Shown here in pieces: positions 32,357 through 44,746 of a DNA stretch of 64,000 bases (positions within the stretch are counted from its first letter, which is position 1; every line of letters starts with the position of its first letter). This stretch comes from Dactylorhiza incarnata (lineage: Eukaryota > Streptophyta > Magnoliopsida > Asparagales > Orchidaceae): positions 13,788,001-13,852,000 of the forward strand of contig JAWHQI010000005.1 in the NCBI GenBank assembly GCA_033032865.1, given 5' to 3'. The notes beneath the pieces are model-generated. The model was not told where the DNA came from, did not search any database, and saw only the letters and a program-made list of their open reading frames with translations. Made by a program: the position numbers and the translations under genes.

Positions 32357-33326
32357 ATGCCTCTCTCAGAAGAAGCTCAAGCCCGCCTGGCGACGGCCCG
32401 CATGAGGGAACACTCAGTCACGACTCGGCTTGCCCCCTGGGCCGCCCGGCAGACCACTCTGCCACTCCCCAAAATGAAAAAAGTGAAGGCGGTGCGGTGG
32501 CACCTCGGGACGGGAGGGTCCCCCCTCAGGGACATGCTACATGATCCCGCACTCGCTAGATAGGTACCTGGAACCAGTATTTCATTCCCTTCTATTTTTG
32601 TGCTAACATATCTCTCTTTAGATCGCATCTCTGGCGGGGGCCCTTGTGAGTGAGACTGTGGATGGCACTCGCCTTACCTCTCCGGTGGGGGGGACAATTC
32701 GGTAGTCGCCAACATGGATGTCATCGACCTGTGTCCCTCTCCGTGACTAGGTAAGATTTTGGCATTACTCTCTTCGCGGAATCCTTAACTGAATTTCTCG
32801 TGCTCCTTGTAGAGAACCTCCTTGCAACGCCCGAGAGGTGCACCACTCCCCCGGGTTCGCCAACCCCTCTGGATTCTCTACCCCTCTTGGCTCGCAGCCT
32901 CCACCGAGCTCCCTACCCCCACCAGGTTTGCAGCCTCCACCGGGTTCACACATCTTCGTCCCGGGATTTGACCTTCTGGGCCATCGAAGACCTGACAACT
33001 TGCTTCCCGCTGATGTCTGGGTTGCGAGCGACGCTCTACATGCCCCGAGCATGGGGAAGTCCGCCACGGTAACCTACACTGAGGCCTTCCAGGGGCAACT
33101 GTGTTCCTCCCTCCAGCGGCCTAGTAAAGCAGACACAACCCCGTCAAGTGGGTCAGTTACAATCAATAGATTACTTCTTGGTTTCTTCGCTAACATTCTT
33201 CTCGCAGGTGTCCAGGCATCTTCCACCGAGATGGAGCTTGGAGAGGAGGAGATGTCGCCCATGCCTTCGCCATACAAGATCGCTGACTTTCTCGGTGATC
33301 CCCGAGACCACAAAGTGATGAAGTGG
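32357..33326 (+). pseudogene. T1 antisense gene 1, 5' part
   Basis: The first exon (ATG 32357) reads MPLSEEAQARLATARM..APWAA, resembling the T2 start (SREMIDRLAAAQAA..APWL). Later text is Pro-rich, and the last part before the break (PSPYKIADFLGDPRDH) matches T2 LPSPGDLANFLGDSSDH. Stops and frame changes between 32560 and 32840 mean either introns or decay. Athila2 cuts it at 33326, and the end lies at 43957-44291. Function is unknown; related antisense ORFs are known in Tat-lineage elements. Confidence 0.65.
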
Positions 33327-34988
33327 TGATGAATAATTTATTTACTCATCTTTTAGTTTAGGTTTATCATGTTTTTAATATAAAATTATGCTATTTATAG
33401 GAATTGTAACATATAAATCCTTCCATTGTTTATTTCATAAGCTAACTTAAGTTTATTTTGTGTTTTCAGGTTTTCTGGGTTGTTTCGAGCAAAAAGTTAA
33501 ATTACACGCCCCCAGGTCACGGGCGTGACCCATGGGCGTGTAACCTACGAAGTGTTTCAAACAGGTTTCCGCCACCCCGGAGTCATTCCGTGAAGAATTC
33601 GCCAAGTACACGCCCCAGGTCACGGGCGTGACCAAGGGCGTGACCCAATATCACGGCCGCGACCCGCCACAAGCACCCAGAGACAACTGCTACGTCAATT
33701 AAAATTACACGCCCTCCGGTCATGGGCGTGACAACCAGTCACTGGCGTGACATTTGAGGCGTGACATCCAGGTCACGGGCGTGACATCCAGGTCACAGGC
33801 GTGACATCCAGTGCACGGGCGTGACATCCAGTGCACGGGTGTGACTCTTCCCGCACCAATTTCCCACTGAAACTTCCCGCCAGCAGCAAGTTTTAAAGAT
33901 TACACGCCCCAGGTCACGGGCGTGACCCTAGGGAGTGATGCGTCCGAAACGCCTGCATTGAAGCCAGGCCGCGCCCTCTCCGCCAGCACCGATCACGCCC
34001 CTTACACGCCCCTTGGTCACGGGCGTGACCAAGAGCGTGTAACACCAAAATTTCAGCTATTTAAGGGGACCTTCTCCAGATGTTCAGGGACGAAGTTTTG
34101 GATTTCTAGCTTATTTTCTTGCACTAGTTTTAATCTTGTATGTCATTTCCTTCTTGCACTTTTATTTCCCAAGCTTGTACCTTCAATTTTCTAGTTGTAA
34201 TTTCTTTTGCTAATCAATAAAATAGTACTTTTCTCTTATTTTTACTCTCAAACTTCATTATGTACTTCTTTCATTTTATTATTTCCTCCATCTGTATGAG
34301 TAGCTAAATTCTATTAGTACTCGACCGAGATGATCCAAGGGAAATATAATTCTTGATCTAAATTCTAGCTTCTCTTTCTCTTCCTTAGAATACTTTAGAT
34401 TTATTCTTGAACTTTTATTGGATTGAGATTATATCATCGATATATAACTATCATCTTTGTTTTCGTAATCTATAATCGAGAGGTTTTGATTTCGAATCGA
34501 TCATTTCGAGAATAAAAAGAGTTGAATGCACTCCTCAAGCGAGGATGACATAATTCTTCCGGATTGGAGTCAAATCCAATAGCGGGGTTCACTACGATAA
34601 GGCGAGTTTTAGATTTCGATTCTAGAACGAAAGTTCGTTTGATCAACTAAACTCAGTTGAGCGTATCCTAGAGAGAGGTGTGCTCATAAATCGGGAATAT
34701 CCACGGTCAAGTATTTTCTTAAGAGATTTAGAAGTTGTTCTTTTTATATTTTATTTTCCCAAGGTAATTCAAGGTTGAGTATTAACCTTTAACTCATCAT
34801 TTTAAATAAGCTATTTCTCTTTCTCACAACAAATCAACCACAATTTTGATTCGATAAAATAATAGAGATTTTCCGAAGTAAGAGTACTCAACCGCCCCGA
34901 GTCTAATACGACCTTATTTTAATAACCTATACTACATTCGACACGGTACACTTGTCGTTGTCGTTTGCGAATATAGTTTTGCATATCA
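33327..34988 (+). repeat. Athila2 5' LTR (1,662 bp)
   Basis: It starts TGATGAATAA and ends GCATATCA. From 33500 to 34045 it holds many copies of TCACG/CGTGA modules, including nested palindromes. A TATA-like CTATTTAAGG lies near 34058. It has about two more CGTGACATCCAG units than the 3' LTR. Confidence 0.92.
33500..34045 (+). promoter_or_regulatory. Nested palindrome array in Athila2 U3
   Basis: The strongest module, near 33505-33543, has outer arms TTACACGCCC and GGGCGTGTAA around inner arms GGTCACG and CGTGACC. Further copies, with one or both parts, lie at about 33605, 33715-33845, 33900 and 34000-34045. The same array is in the 3' LTR (42507-43012), in NA2 (54780-55240) and, decayed, in Athila1 (14540-15000). 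It ends just before the TATA-like site. Confidence 0.75.
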
Positions 34989-34994
34989 AGTTTT

Positions 34995-35012
34995 TGTCGC
35001 CGTTGCCGGGGA
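34995..35012 (+). other. Athila2 primer binding site, one mismatch
   Basis: TGTCGCCGTTGCCGGGGA differs from the exact NA1 site by G to T at the third base. An AT-rich, gene-free leader follows (35013-35363), with A/T runs at 35205-35320. Confidence 0.85.
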
Positions 35013-35363
35013 GATTCGGTTGATATTTCGAAAAGCGAAATATCTGTTAATTTTATCTTTTATTTTTCGTGTTTCTACTAAGGTGTAACTAAATTCCTGG
35101 AAAGGACGCTTTGGGCTTGAATTCTCATCATAGCCTCTAGTACCTTGCAAGCCCTTCACCGGGTAGATCTTGAGAAGTCCAGGACTAATTTTAATTCACC
35201 TAAAATAAATAAATAAATAAAAAAATTTCAAAAAAAAAAATATATATTTATATTTATATAAAAAAAAAATTGTTATAAAAAAATATATAATAAAAATATT
35301 TATCATAAAATTAATTGATTTTCTTCATCTTTTTCGCATCTTTTCCTCTTTTATTTTTGGTTT

Positions 35364-36953
35364 ATGACCCGAGGAGACTCTTCAGTTAATCTTGAATTCT
35401 GTTTTGATCCGGAAATCGAGCGCACCTTGTGGCGTCGTCTCCGATTTAGTGATCTACCAATAATTCAAGAAGAGTCAATCGGAGAAACTAATGAAGGCTT
35501 AATGGATAACCCCGACCATAATGAGGCTCCGCTACGGACTATGTCCTATTATGCGAGGCCAAATTTGGAGGGAACACAATCTAGCATTATTCGCCCGGCG
35601 GTGGCGAATAATAATTTTGAAATCAAAACGAGTATCATTCAGATGGTACAACAAACAGTCATCTTTGACGGCTTACCAGATGAAGATCCAAATTTACATT
35701 TATTAAATTTTTTGGATATTTGCGATACGTTTAAAATCAATGGCGTCGCCGATGACGCCATTCGTTTGCGTTTATTTCCATTCTCTTTGCGGACTAAGGC
35801 CAAGCAGTGGTTGGGATATCTTCCTAAAGGTTCCATCACTACGTGGGCCGAGATGACGGAGAAATTTTTAACTAAATATTTTCCTCCGGCGAAGTCTGCT
35901 AAATTACGTACGGACATTCTCTCATTTACGCAAATAGACTCAGAGTCTCTCTATGACACATGGGAGCGCTTCAAGGAATTATTGCGGAGATGTCCTCACC
36001 ATGCCCTTCCTTTATGGCAACAAGTTCAGACATTCTACAATGGTTTGAATCTCCAAACGAGGCAAATGATTGATGCGGCAGCTGGGGGAACTCTAAATAA
36101 TAACACCCCAGATGCCGCTCAAGAGCTTTTTGAGGAGATGACCATGAATGCTTATCAGTGGAATGCTCCACTGTCGCGTCCTAACAAACCGATCGGACTC
36201 TTTGAAGTCGAGGGCACCCCAAATTTAGCAAATTAAGTAGAATGGCTCACTAAGCAAATGGCGGAGATGTCTGCTTCCTCCGCCACTAACGGGGCTAATA
36301 ACTATAATTATAATTATTATTATAATTATAATTATAATTTTAATCAAGAGCAAGTTGATTATATGGGGAACTCCTATCGTCCTCCTTATAACTCAAATAA
36401 TAATCTTCCTAATAGTTATAATCCGGGTTTAAGGAACCACCCGAATTTTTCATGGAGCAACACCAATAATGCTCAACGCCCCCCACAAGCGAATCCTCCC
36501 AGATTCGCTCCACCACAACCACCAAAGGCCCCTTCACTTGAAGAGGTCTTCACCAAATACGTCGCCTCTACTGATGCCAATATCCAGAACCTTTCCGGAT
36601 CTATTAAAAGTCTAGAAAATTAGATTGGACAACTCGCCAAGATGTTCTCCGAACGCTAGCAGGGAGCTCTACCGGGCAATACTGAGCCCAATCCACGGGA
36701 GAACGCCAACGCTATAACCCTCCGCAGCGGAAAGGAGGTAAAAAGTTCAATTTTTGCCGAGCCTGAGGTAAACGTTTCAACTCCAACTCCGCATTTAAAT
36801 TCTTCTGATTTAGCTCCGCGCATTATTCAAACGCCTTCTATTCCGTATCCTTCTAAATTACAAAATGAGCGCAACGAGGAGCAGTATAAAAATTTTATAA
36901 ATATTTTAAAACAAATACAAATCAACATACCATTTTGCGAGGCACTCTCTCAA
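35364..36953 (+). pseudogene. Athila2 gag and linker, with stops
   Basis: From ATG 35364 the frame reads MTRGDSSVNLEFCFDPEIER, then the capsid domain (residues ~80-265) with NNFEIKTSIIQMVQQ, ITTWAEMTEKFLTKYFPPAK and LYDTWERFKELLRRCPHH. Stops in the same frame occur at 36234, 36621 and 36657; each stands where Athila1 or the local pattern has Gln, as C-to-T changes give. The stretch after the capsid (36250-36500) is Asn/Tyr-rich and has no cysteine, so the CCHC knuckle usual for this lineage is absent. The linker goes on in frame into the protease. Confidence 0.88.
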
Positions 36954-38717
36954 ATGCCTAAATACGCAAAATATCTCAAGGATTTATTATCAAATAAAAA
37001 GAAACTTGGAGATATTTTGCGTGTTTCTCTCAACGCAGAATGTTCGACGATAGTTCTAAAAAAATTGCCCCAAAAATTAAACGATCTGGGACGGTTTTCC
37101 ATCCCGTGCTTGTTCGGTAATTTCTTAATAAAACACGCCTTGGCAGATTTGGGCGCTAGCTTAAATTTGATGCCATTTTCTTTATTTAAAAAGCTTGGTT
37201 TGGGCACCCCAAGCCCAACCAATATAAGCATCCAACTAGCGGACGGATCAATTAAATACCCGATAGGGTTCATTGAGGATGTGCTTGTCAAGGTTGACAA
37301 ATTTATCTTCCCGGTAGATTTTGTCATCCTAGACATTGAGGAAGACGCCGAAGTCCCCATTATTCTCGGACGTCCTTTCCTCGCCACCTCTCGGGAAATT
37401 ATTGATGTTAGTAATGGTAAACTTCTCCTACGAGTTGGGGATGAAGAAGTAACTTTTAGTGTTAACAACTCTATGAGAAATTCTTTTTCTAATGACGACT
37501 CTTGCTTTACTTTAGAATCAAGTTTTGAAGAGGAAATAACGTCATTTTCTGAATTAATTTCACCGTTATTTGAAAATCCGGAAATTGAAAATTTATTTTG
37601 TCTAAAAGAAATAACTCGGCCGCTCAAATTTGAAGAAGTAAAATTAAATATTTCTAAAATAAAAACATCTTACGAGGAGCCACCGAGTTTGGAATTAAAA
37701 CAATTGCCGGAACATTTAAAATATATATTTTTAGAAAAAGATTCAAAATTGCCTGTGATTATATCCTCCGCGCTTAACGATTCGGAAATTTCTGAATTAA
37801 TTAGAATATTAAATAATCACCGCCATGCAATTGCATGGCAAATTTCTGACATCAAGGGGATTAACCCCTCATTTTGCACGCACAAAATTAATTTAGAAAA
37901 TAATTCTCGCAGTACTATTCAGCCTCAACAACGGCTAAATCCAAATATGAAGGACGCCGTTAAGGCCGAAATAATAAAATTATTAGATGCGGGAATTATT
38001 TACCCAATTTCTGATAGCACTTGGGTTAGCCCAGTGCAAGTCGTGCCTAAAAAGGGTGGAATCACGGTAATCACAAATGAAAATAATGAGTTGATCCCGA
38101 CCCGTACTGTTACGGGTTGGCGAGTATGCATCGATTACAGAAAATTAAATGATGATACCCGCAAGGATCACTTTCCATTACCCTTTATTGACCAAATCTT
38201 AGAACGCTTATCCGGTCACTCACACTACAGTTTTCTCGATGGTCTTTCGGGATATTTTCAAATTCCAATTGCGCCCGAAGACCAAGAGAAAACCACATTC
38301 ACTTGTACGTTTGGCACCTTCGCATATCGAAGAATGTCGTTTGGTCTTTGCAACGCACCGGCTACATTTCAACGATGTATGTTGGCAATATTTAATGAAC
38401 TTGTAGAAGACGTCATGGAAATTTTCATGGACGATTTTTCTATTTTTGGCGATTCATTTAAAAATTGTTTAAATAATCTTGATCGTGTACTTCAACGCTG
38501 CGAAGACACGAATTTGGCACTCAACTGGGAGAAGTGCCACTTTATGGTCCAAGAGGGATTAGTCCTTAGGCATAAAATCTCAAATAATGGGATCGAGGTC
38601 GATAGGGCCAAGATCGAGGTCATAGAAAAACTTCCCCCTCCTACTAATATGAAATCTATTAGAAGTTTTCTAGGACATGCGGGGTTTTATAGGCGATTTA
38701 TTAAAGATTTTTCATAA
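36954..38717 (+). pseudogene. Athila2 protease and reverse transcriptase
   Basis: This 587-codon open stretch holds the protease (LADLGASLNLMPF, Asp at residue 65) and the RT (residues ~330-560) with VCIDYRKLNDDTRKDHFPLP, FLDGLSGYFQI (Asp about 429) and the catalytic FMDDF (Asp 493-494). It is in frame with gag, so gag-pol was one polyprotein. It ends at a stop (38715-38717) in the thumb/connection region, KDFS, where Lys is expected (AAA to TAA). RT catalytic residues look intact. Confidence 0.9.
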
Positions 38718-39378
38718 ATTACAAAGCCGCTAACACATCTTTTAGAAAAAGAATCCGCGTTTAATTTTGATGAGGAATGTGTAAAAGCATTTAATAAAAT
38801 TAAAAACGAGCTTATCAATTCTCCTATTTTAATCGCGCCAAATTGGTCCCTTCCGTTTGAAATCATGTGCGATGCGAGCGATTTTGCTGTAGGCGCAGTT
38901 TTAGGCCAACGGGTGAATAAACATTTTCACCCAATCTATTACGCAAGCAAAATGCTAACATCCGCACAAGCGAATTATACAACAACAGAAAAGGAATTGT
39001 TGGCAATAATTTTGCGTTTGATAAATTTCGATCATATTTAACGCTTTCAAAAGTTATTATTTTTACAGATCACTCCGCCCTCCGCTATTTACTATAAAAA
39101 GGAGATGCAAAGCCTCGACTGCTAAGGTGGATCCTCCTACTACAAGAATTCGATTTGGAGATCCAAGACAAAAGGGGAGCGGAGAATGTTGCGGCCGACC
39201 ACCTCTCACGGTTGGAGAATCCGGCGGCAGGTGCGCTAGTGGAGGCCAAAATTGACGACAAATTCCCTGAAGAACGCCTCCACGCCATCGTAAGGGTAAC
39301 GACTTCTTCCACCCCCTTGGTACGCGGATTTGGCCAAAAGATTTTTCAAGTCAGCAAAAGAAGAAATTCTTTTCGGAC
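38718..39378 (+). pseudogene. Athila2 RNase H, frameshifted
   Basis: It opens with ITKPLTHLLEKES and CDASDFAVGAVLGQ, holding the first catalytic Asp, and has [20 protein letters not shown]. Near 39012 one T seems to be missing from a T run, shifting the frame. The rest ([28 protein letters not shown]) follows in the new frame, with one stop TAA near 39096. Another frame change is needed at about 39330-39360 to reach the integrase. Confidence 0.85.
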
Positions 39379-40573
39379 TTGAAAAATTATTTTTGGGAGG
39401 ACCCCTTTTTATTTCGTGTCTGCGCGGACCAAGTGGTAAAAAGGTGCATTGCGAGCGAGAAAGGCGTCCAAATTTTGCGACACTGCCACGAAGGACCAAC
39501 CGGTGGTCACTATCAAGTGAACCGGACCGCAAGGAAGGTGCTAGAGGCGGGCTTCTATTGGCCCTCCTTATTCAAAGACGCTCACAATTTTGTGAGAAAT
39601 TGCGATCAGTGCCAACGGTCAGGTAACATTTCTAACCGGGATGAAATGCCCCAAAACATTTTTCTAGAATGCGGAATTTTTGATTTGTGGGGAATTAATT
39701 TCGTAGGTACTTTACCCTCTTCCTATAATAATAAATATATTCTTGTTGCGGTCGATTACGTGTCTAGGTGGGCAGAAGCACAAGCTTTTCCCACCAGCGA
39801 CGCGAGAGTCATCGTACAATTTTTACAAAAATTATTTTCACGATTTGGCACACCCCGAGCACTAATTAGTGATCGGGGCACACATTTCTGTAACAACCAA
39901 CTTGCTAAAATTTTAGCAAAATATGGAGTTACACACAAGCTATCTACCGCCTACCACCCACAAGCAAATGGCCAAGTGGAGGTAGTGAATCGTGAAATTA
40001 AAAGAATTTTAGAAAAAACCGTGTCCGTTAATAGAAAAGATTGGGTTTTAAAATTAGACGACGCACTCTGGGACTATCGGACAGCGTACAAAACTGCTAT
40101 TGGATGTACGCCGTACCGGTTAGTCTATGGTAAGGCTTGTCATTTGCCGGTAGAATTAGAACATCGCGCATTTTGGGCGCTAAAATTTTTAAATTTGAAT
40201 TTAGTTTAGCCTCCGAACAAAGAAAACTACAACTTAATGAACTAGACGAATGGCGCGCGAACGCCTATGAAAATAATAAATTTTATAAGGAGCGAACTAA
40301 ATTCTATCATGATAAAAAAATTAAACATCCAAAAACTTTTTCACCGGGAGATTTTGTCCTGCTCTTTAATTCTAGACTTAGGCTTTTTCCGGGGAAATTA
40401 AAAACCCGATGGTCCGGTCCCTTCAGAGTAAAAGAAGTTTGGCCATACGGGACCGTGCTTATAGAGCACCCGGAAAAAGGATCATTTAAGGTTAACGGAC
40501 AACGTTTGAAATTATACCACCCCGCCGACCCATTGACCGGAAATATCAAAACAATGCACTTAACAAATGTTTA
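39379..40573 (+). pseudogene. Athila2 integrase, catalytic Asp changed
   Basis: The N-terminal HHCC zinc domain (residues ~35-80, CDQCQRSG) and the core are open to 40209. The first catalytic position reads WGINFVG (residue 107, codon AAT at 39697-39699), where Athila1 keeps WGIDFVG. The second Asp (ISDRG, 165) and the Glu (ANGQVEVVN, 201) are kept, with the normal spacing of 35 residues between. A frame change near 40200 leads to the C-terminal part (40137-40573 frame, [17 protein letters not shown] to the [10 protein letters not shown] end). Insertion activity should be lost. Confidence 0.88.
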
Positions 40574-42333
40574 AGAAAGCGCCACTTAGTCAAGCTACGC
40601 GACGGTAAACAAAGCGCTCTTGGGAGGCAACCCAATGTTAACCTCTATATTTTTCTCTTTCTTTTCTTGTTTGTTTCTCCAATTTAACTCTGCAGGTGTT
40701 TGACCAGCAACCCCGACTACCATCTAGGGAAGCCCTCTTTACACTTTAGTGATTTATCTTAATTTTTCTTTATTGTCATTTTTTTTTAGTTTTATCTTTT
40801 ATACTTAGTTTTAAACATTGGGGAAAATGTTTAATTTTAAGTATGTGGGTGTAGCATAGCTTTCTTTGTAGTTTTACTTGAAAAAAAAAAACAAAAAAAT
40901 TAAAAAAAAATGAAATTAAATTTCTTGGATAGGACGCTTTGGGCTTGAATTCCCATCATAGCCTCTAGTACCTTGCAAACCCTTCACCGGGTAGATCTTG
41001 GGAAGTCCAAGAACTAAAAAAATCTATTAGGAAATGTTTTTTTATTCATCAAAACGCCCACTTGTTAAATTGTAAGTTCTAACTATACTGTTTTTCATAT
41101 GGACTAAAAATAATTTTGTGCTAGAATAGTTTTTGAAACTTTTGAGTAAAATTGTTGACTCATATAGTGCTCCTAGTCATATGCATGTCTTTGAGTAGTG
41201 TTGATGTAAAATAAAATTCTTGGCATAGATATAAAATTATGCGTAGTAATAGTTTATTTTACTTTTAAATTCGAATCTGGTCTTATCCAAAAGTAGTTTA
41301 GGTGAGTATGTAGAAGATTGTTAGAAAGCTATTACTCGAATTGAACAAAAGGGTGTCCTTTCTCGATGTCTAGAACTTGCCCTAAGCTATTTTCGAAACA
41401 TGTGCACTTTAGACAAATTAACCTTACGGAAGTGATTTAGGCCTTTCTTTGGATAGTTTGAGCCTTTGCACCCAACCTAGAATTACTACCATTGATCACA
41501 CAATTTTGAGCCTTACACCTTTATTTGAACCGCCCTCATCATTTTGACACCAAAGCTAAAAAGCCCAAAACCCAATTGAAAACTTGAAATTTTGAGCTAA
41601 ATTTTTGAAAAAGAAATATTTGGGTACGATTCTATGAAAAAATATATATGGGTATCAATTCAAAAGAAAAGGCAATAATCTCATAATGATATGCGGCCTA
41701 GGTATGCACATGCATACTTGGAATGATCCCAATTATGAAGATTCGTGATAAAAAAAATGAATGAGAGTGTTCCCCCTTAGAAAAAATATAAGTATGGGGG
41801 TAAAGCTTCAATTTTGCGGTAGTCATCATTTTCTTTTTGCTCAAAAATTTTGTTTAAGTGGAATGCGCCTTCATATTATCATTGCTTACCTCACCCTTAA
41901 ACCCAATCCTTAAAATATACCCTATTTAAGTCCTAAGGATCCATAGAGTTGATTTAGTTCGAAGTGTAGTGGAGAAAGTGCACACGGGCAATCCTATGGC
42001 CGTTGACATTGATGGATTTCTTTGGAGGCCACCCCGAGCGTTCAAGTCTAGTAATTTAAATCTCAGCAATCATGCTATTTTCTCCCATTACATGACTTTT
42101 TGATTAACCGTCGACTCATTTTAAAAGTGATAATAAACAATTATAACGCAGTTTGAATATTTCATAAATTAGTATTTATGCCAAGAACGTCTTTTTATTA
42201 AAACATCTACGCATGTCAGCATAGAACTTCGCATTTTACTCTCTAGCTTTCATATTTATCTCTAGCATTTTTTTTCCTACCCTTATGAAGACTGGTTTGC
42301 TCGGGACGAGCAATGAGCAAGTATGGGGGTGTT
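40574..42333 (+). other. Athila2 3' untranslated region with three PPT-like motifs
   Basis: No gene is visible in 1.76 kb. Polypurine motifs lie at 40839-40855 (AAGTATGTGGGTG), 41790-41806 (AAGTATGGGGGTA) and 42319-42333, the last directly before the LTR. Blocks shared with NA1 and NA-old lie near 41165, 41370 and 41885-42120. Confidence 0.82.
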
Positions 42334-43951
42334 TGATGAGTAATTTATTTACTCATCTTTTAGTTTAGGTTTATTATGTTTTTAATATAAAATTATGTTA
42401 TTTATAGGAATTGTAACATATAAATCCTTCCATTGTTTATTTCATAAGCTAACTTAAGTTTATTTTGTGTTTTCAGGTTTTCGGGGCTGTTTCGAGCAAA
42501 AAGTTAAATTACACGCCGCCAGGTCACGGGCGTGACCCATGGGCATGTAACCTACGAAGTGTTTCAGACAGGTTTCCGCCACCCCGGAGTCGTTCCGTGA
42601 AGAATTCGCCAAGTACACGCCCCAGGTCACCGGCGTGACCAAGGGCGTGACCCAATATCACGGCCGCGGCCCGCCACAAGCACCCAGAGACAACTGCCAC
42701 GTCAATTAAAATTACACGCCCCCCGGTCACGGGCGTGACAGCCAGTCACGGGCGTGACATTTGAGGCGTGACATCCAGGTCACGGGCGTGACATCCAGTA
42801 CACGGGCGTGACTCTTCCCGCGCCAATTTCTCACCGAAACTTCCCTCCAGCAGTAAGTTTTAAAGATTACACGCCCCAGGTCACGGACGTGACCCTAGGG
42901 CGTGATGCGTCCGAAACGCCTGCATTGAAGCCATACCGCGCCCTCTCCGCCAGCACCGATCACGCCCCTTACACGCCCTTTGGTCACGGGCGTGACCAAG
43001 GGCGTGTAACACCAAAATTTCAGCTATTTTAGGGGACCTTCTCCAGATGTTCAGGGACGAAGTTTTGGAGTTCTAGCTTATTTTCTTGCACTAATTTTAA
43101 TCTTGTATGTCATTTCCTTCTTGCACTTTTATTTCCCAAGCTTGTACCTTCAATTTTCTAGTTGTAATTTCTTTTGCTAATCAATAAAATAGTACTTTTC
43201 TCTTATTTTTACTCTCAACCTTCATTATGTACTTCTTTCATTTTATTATTTCCTCCATCTCTATGAGTAGCTAAATTCTATTAGTACTCGGCCGAGATGA
43301 TCCAAGAGAAATATATTTCTTGATCTAAATTCTAGCTTCTCTTTCTCTTCCTTAGAATACTTTAGATTTATTCTTGAACTTTTATTGGATTGAGAATATA
43401 TCATCGATATAAAACTCTCATCTTTGTTTTCGTAATCTATAATCGAGAGGTTTTGATTTCGAATCGATCATTTTGAGAATAAAAAGAGTTGAATGCACTC
43501 CTCAAGCGAGGATGACATAATTCTTCCGGATTGGAGTCAAATCTAATAGCGGGGTTCACGATAAGGCGAATTTTAGATTTCGATTCTAGAACGAAAGTTC
43601 GGTTGATCAACTAAACTCAGTTGAGCGTATCCTCGAGAGAGGTGTGCTCTTAAATCGGGAACCTCCATGGTCAAATATTTTCTTAAGAGATTTAGAAGTT
43701 GTTCTTTTTATATTTTATTTTCCCAAGGTGATTCAAGGTTGTGTATTAACCTTTAACTCATCATTTTAAATAAGCTATTTCTCTTTCTCGCAACCAATCA
43801 ACCACAATTTTTATTCGATAAAATAATAGAGATTTTCGAAGTAAGAGTACTCAACCGCCCCGAGTCTAATACGACCTTGTTTTAATAACCTATTCTACAT
43901 TCGACACGGTACACTTGCCGTTGTCGTTTGCGAATATAGTTTTGCATATCA
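42334..43951 (+). repeat. Athila2 3' LTR (1,618 bp)
   Basis: It starts TGATGAGTAA and ends GCATATCA, followed by the target duplication AGTGG. It differs from the 5' LTR by scattered substitutions, small indels and the number of CGTGACATCCAG units, so the element is moderately young. Confidence 0.93.
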
Positions 43952-44291
43952 AGTGGCGAGTCACCGAGGTGCTCCATAAGTATGGGTACATACTGTGATA
44001 CCTATTAACCAGGCGTGAGAGTATAGAGCAGCCTCTGAAGAGCAGTTCACCATGGTTGATGATGAGCTAGCAAGAGTTCTTGCCGACCTGCAAACTGTCG
44101 CCCGCCACGAGGTCACCTCTCCTCGGGTGCACCTCTCATAGGCGGAGGACCAAGTCTGCCTACTACAGCGCGAGCTCCACGTGGTCCGAGCGTATCACTA
44201 TCCGCGCATTCCACCGCGCTCGAGGGTGCGAGGACAAGGCCGATGGAGGTGGCTCCAATATTGATCCTTCCCGCACTCGCCTGGCGAACTA
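43952..44291 (+). pseudogene. T1 antisense gene 1, 3' end
   Basis: It continues after Athila2. Text on a LLQRELHVVRAYHYPRIPP pattern matches the T2 end (LQLASHEITNILAYYRPRMP), followed by a stop. In-frame stops such as the TAG in CTCTCATAGGCG show decay. The spacer 44292-44746 has no gene; it should hold the promoter of gene 2, but its TATA is weak (TTATATGTA near 44629). Confidence 0.6.
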
Positions 44292-44746
44292 GGAAAATAA
44301 TGTCTTGTTTATTATTGTTATTATTTCCTCTTTGACAATCTGCGACCTATGTCGTTAATTTGACGCCTCCCGAATAATCGCGGGATTTGTCTCTTTATTA
44401 TTACTCGCTCTATATTATTGTTGTATGTATTGCATTCGCTAATCCTTTTATTCAACGCCCTTCTCTCATGGATTGCATGGGACTCGCTTCACCTGACTGC
44501 GGCCACCCTTGCTGCAACGCCACGAGTTCTCTAGGAGTGGGCGGGTTCAAATTCTGAGGCGTATCACACTGAGATTCGGCAATCCGCCCCCCGGATGCCT
44601 CAATTACCTCCCGCCAACTTTAGTTTCTTATATGTAGCCCTCACCACCAAAGCCAACCACCGCATTTAACTCTCTCGACCTCTGCCACATTCATTCTCTT
44701 GAGCTCAAGCTTCCTAGTTCTTGCACTCGCTTCCTTCTTAGAAGTT

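Larger units (their letters stand above)
33327..43951 (+). mobile_element. Athila2: nearly complete Athila element
   Basis: The 10.6-kb element has LTRs at 33327-34988 and 42334-43951, flanked by AGTGG on both sides (33322-33326, 43952-43956). Order inside: tRNA-Asp-type primer site, gag, protease, RT, RNase H, integrase, 1.76 kb without genes, PPT. All domains are present, but with point stops and single-base shifts. There is no env-like ORF in the 3' region, unlike some Athila members. Confidence 0.93.

Noticed and set aside
40574..42333. Env-like gene in Athila2
   Set aside because: No open frame or membrane segment is found in the 3' region.
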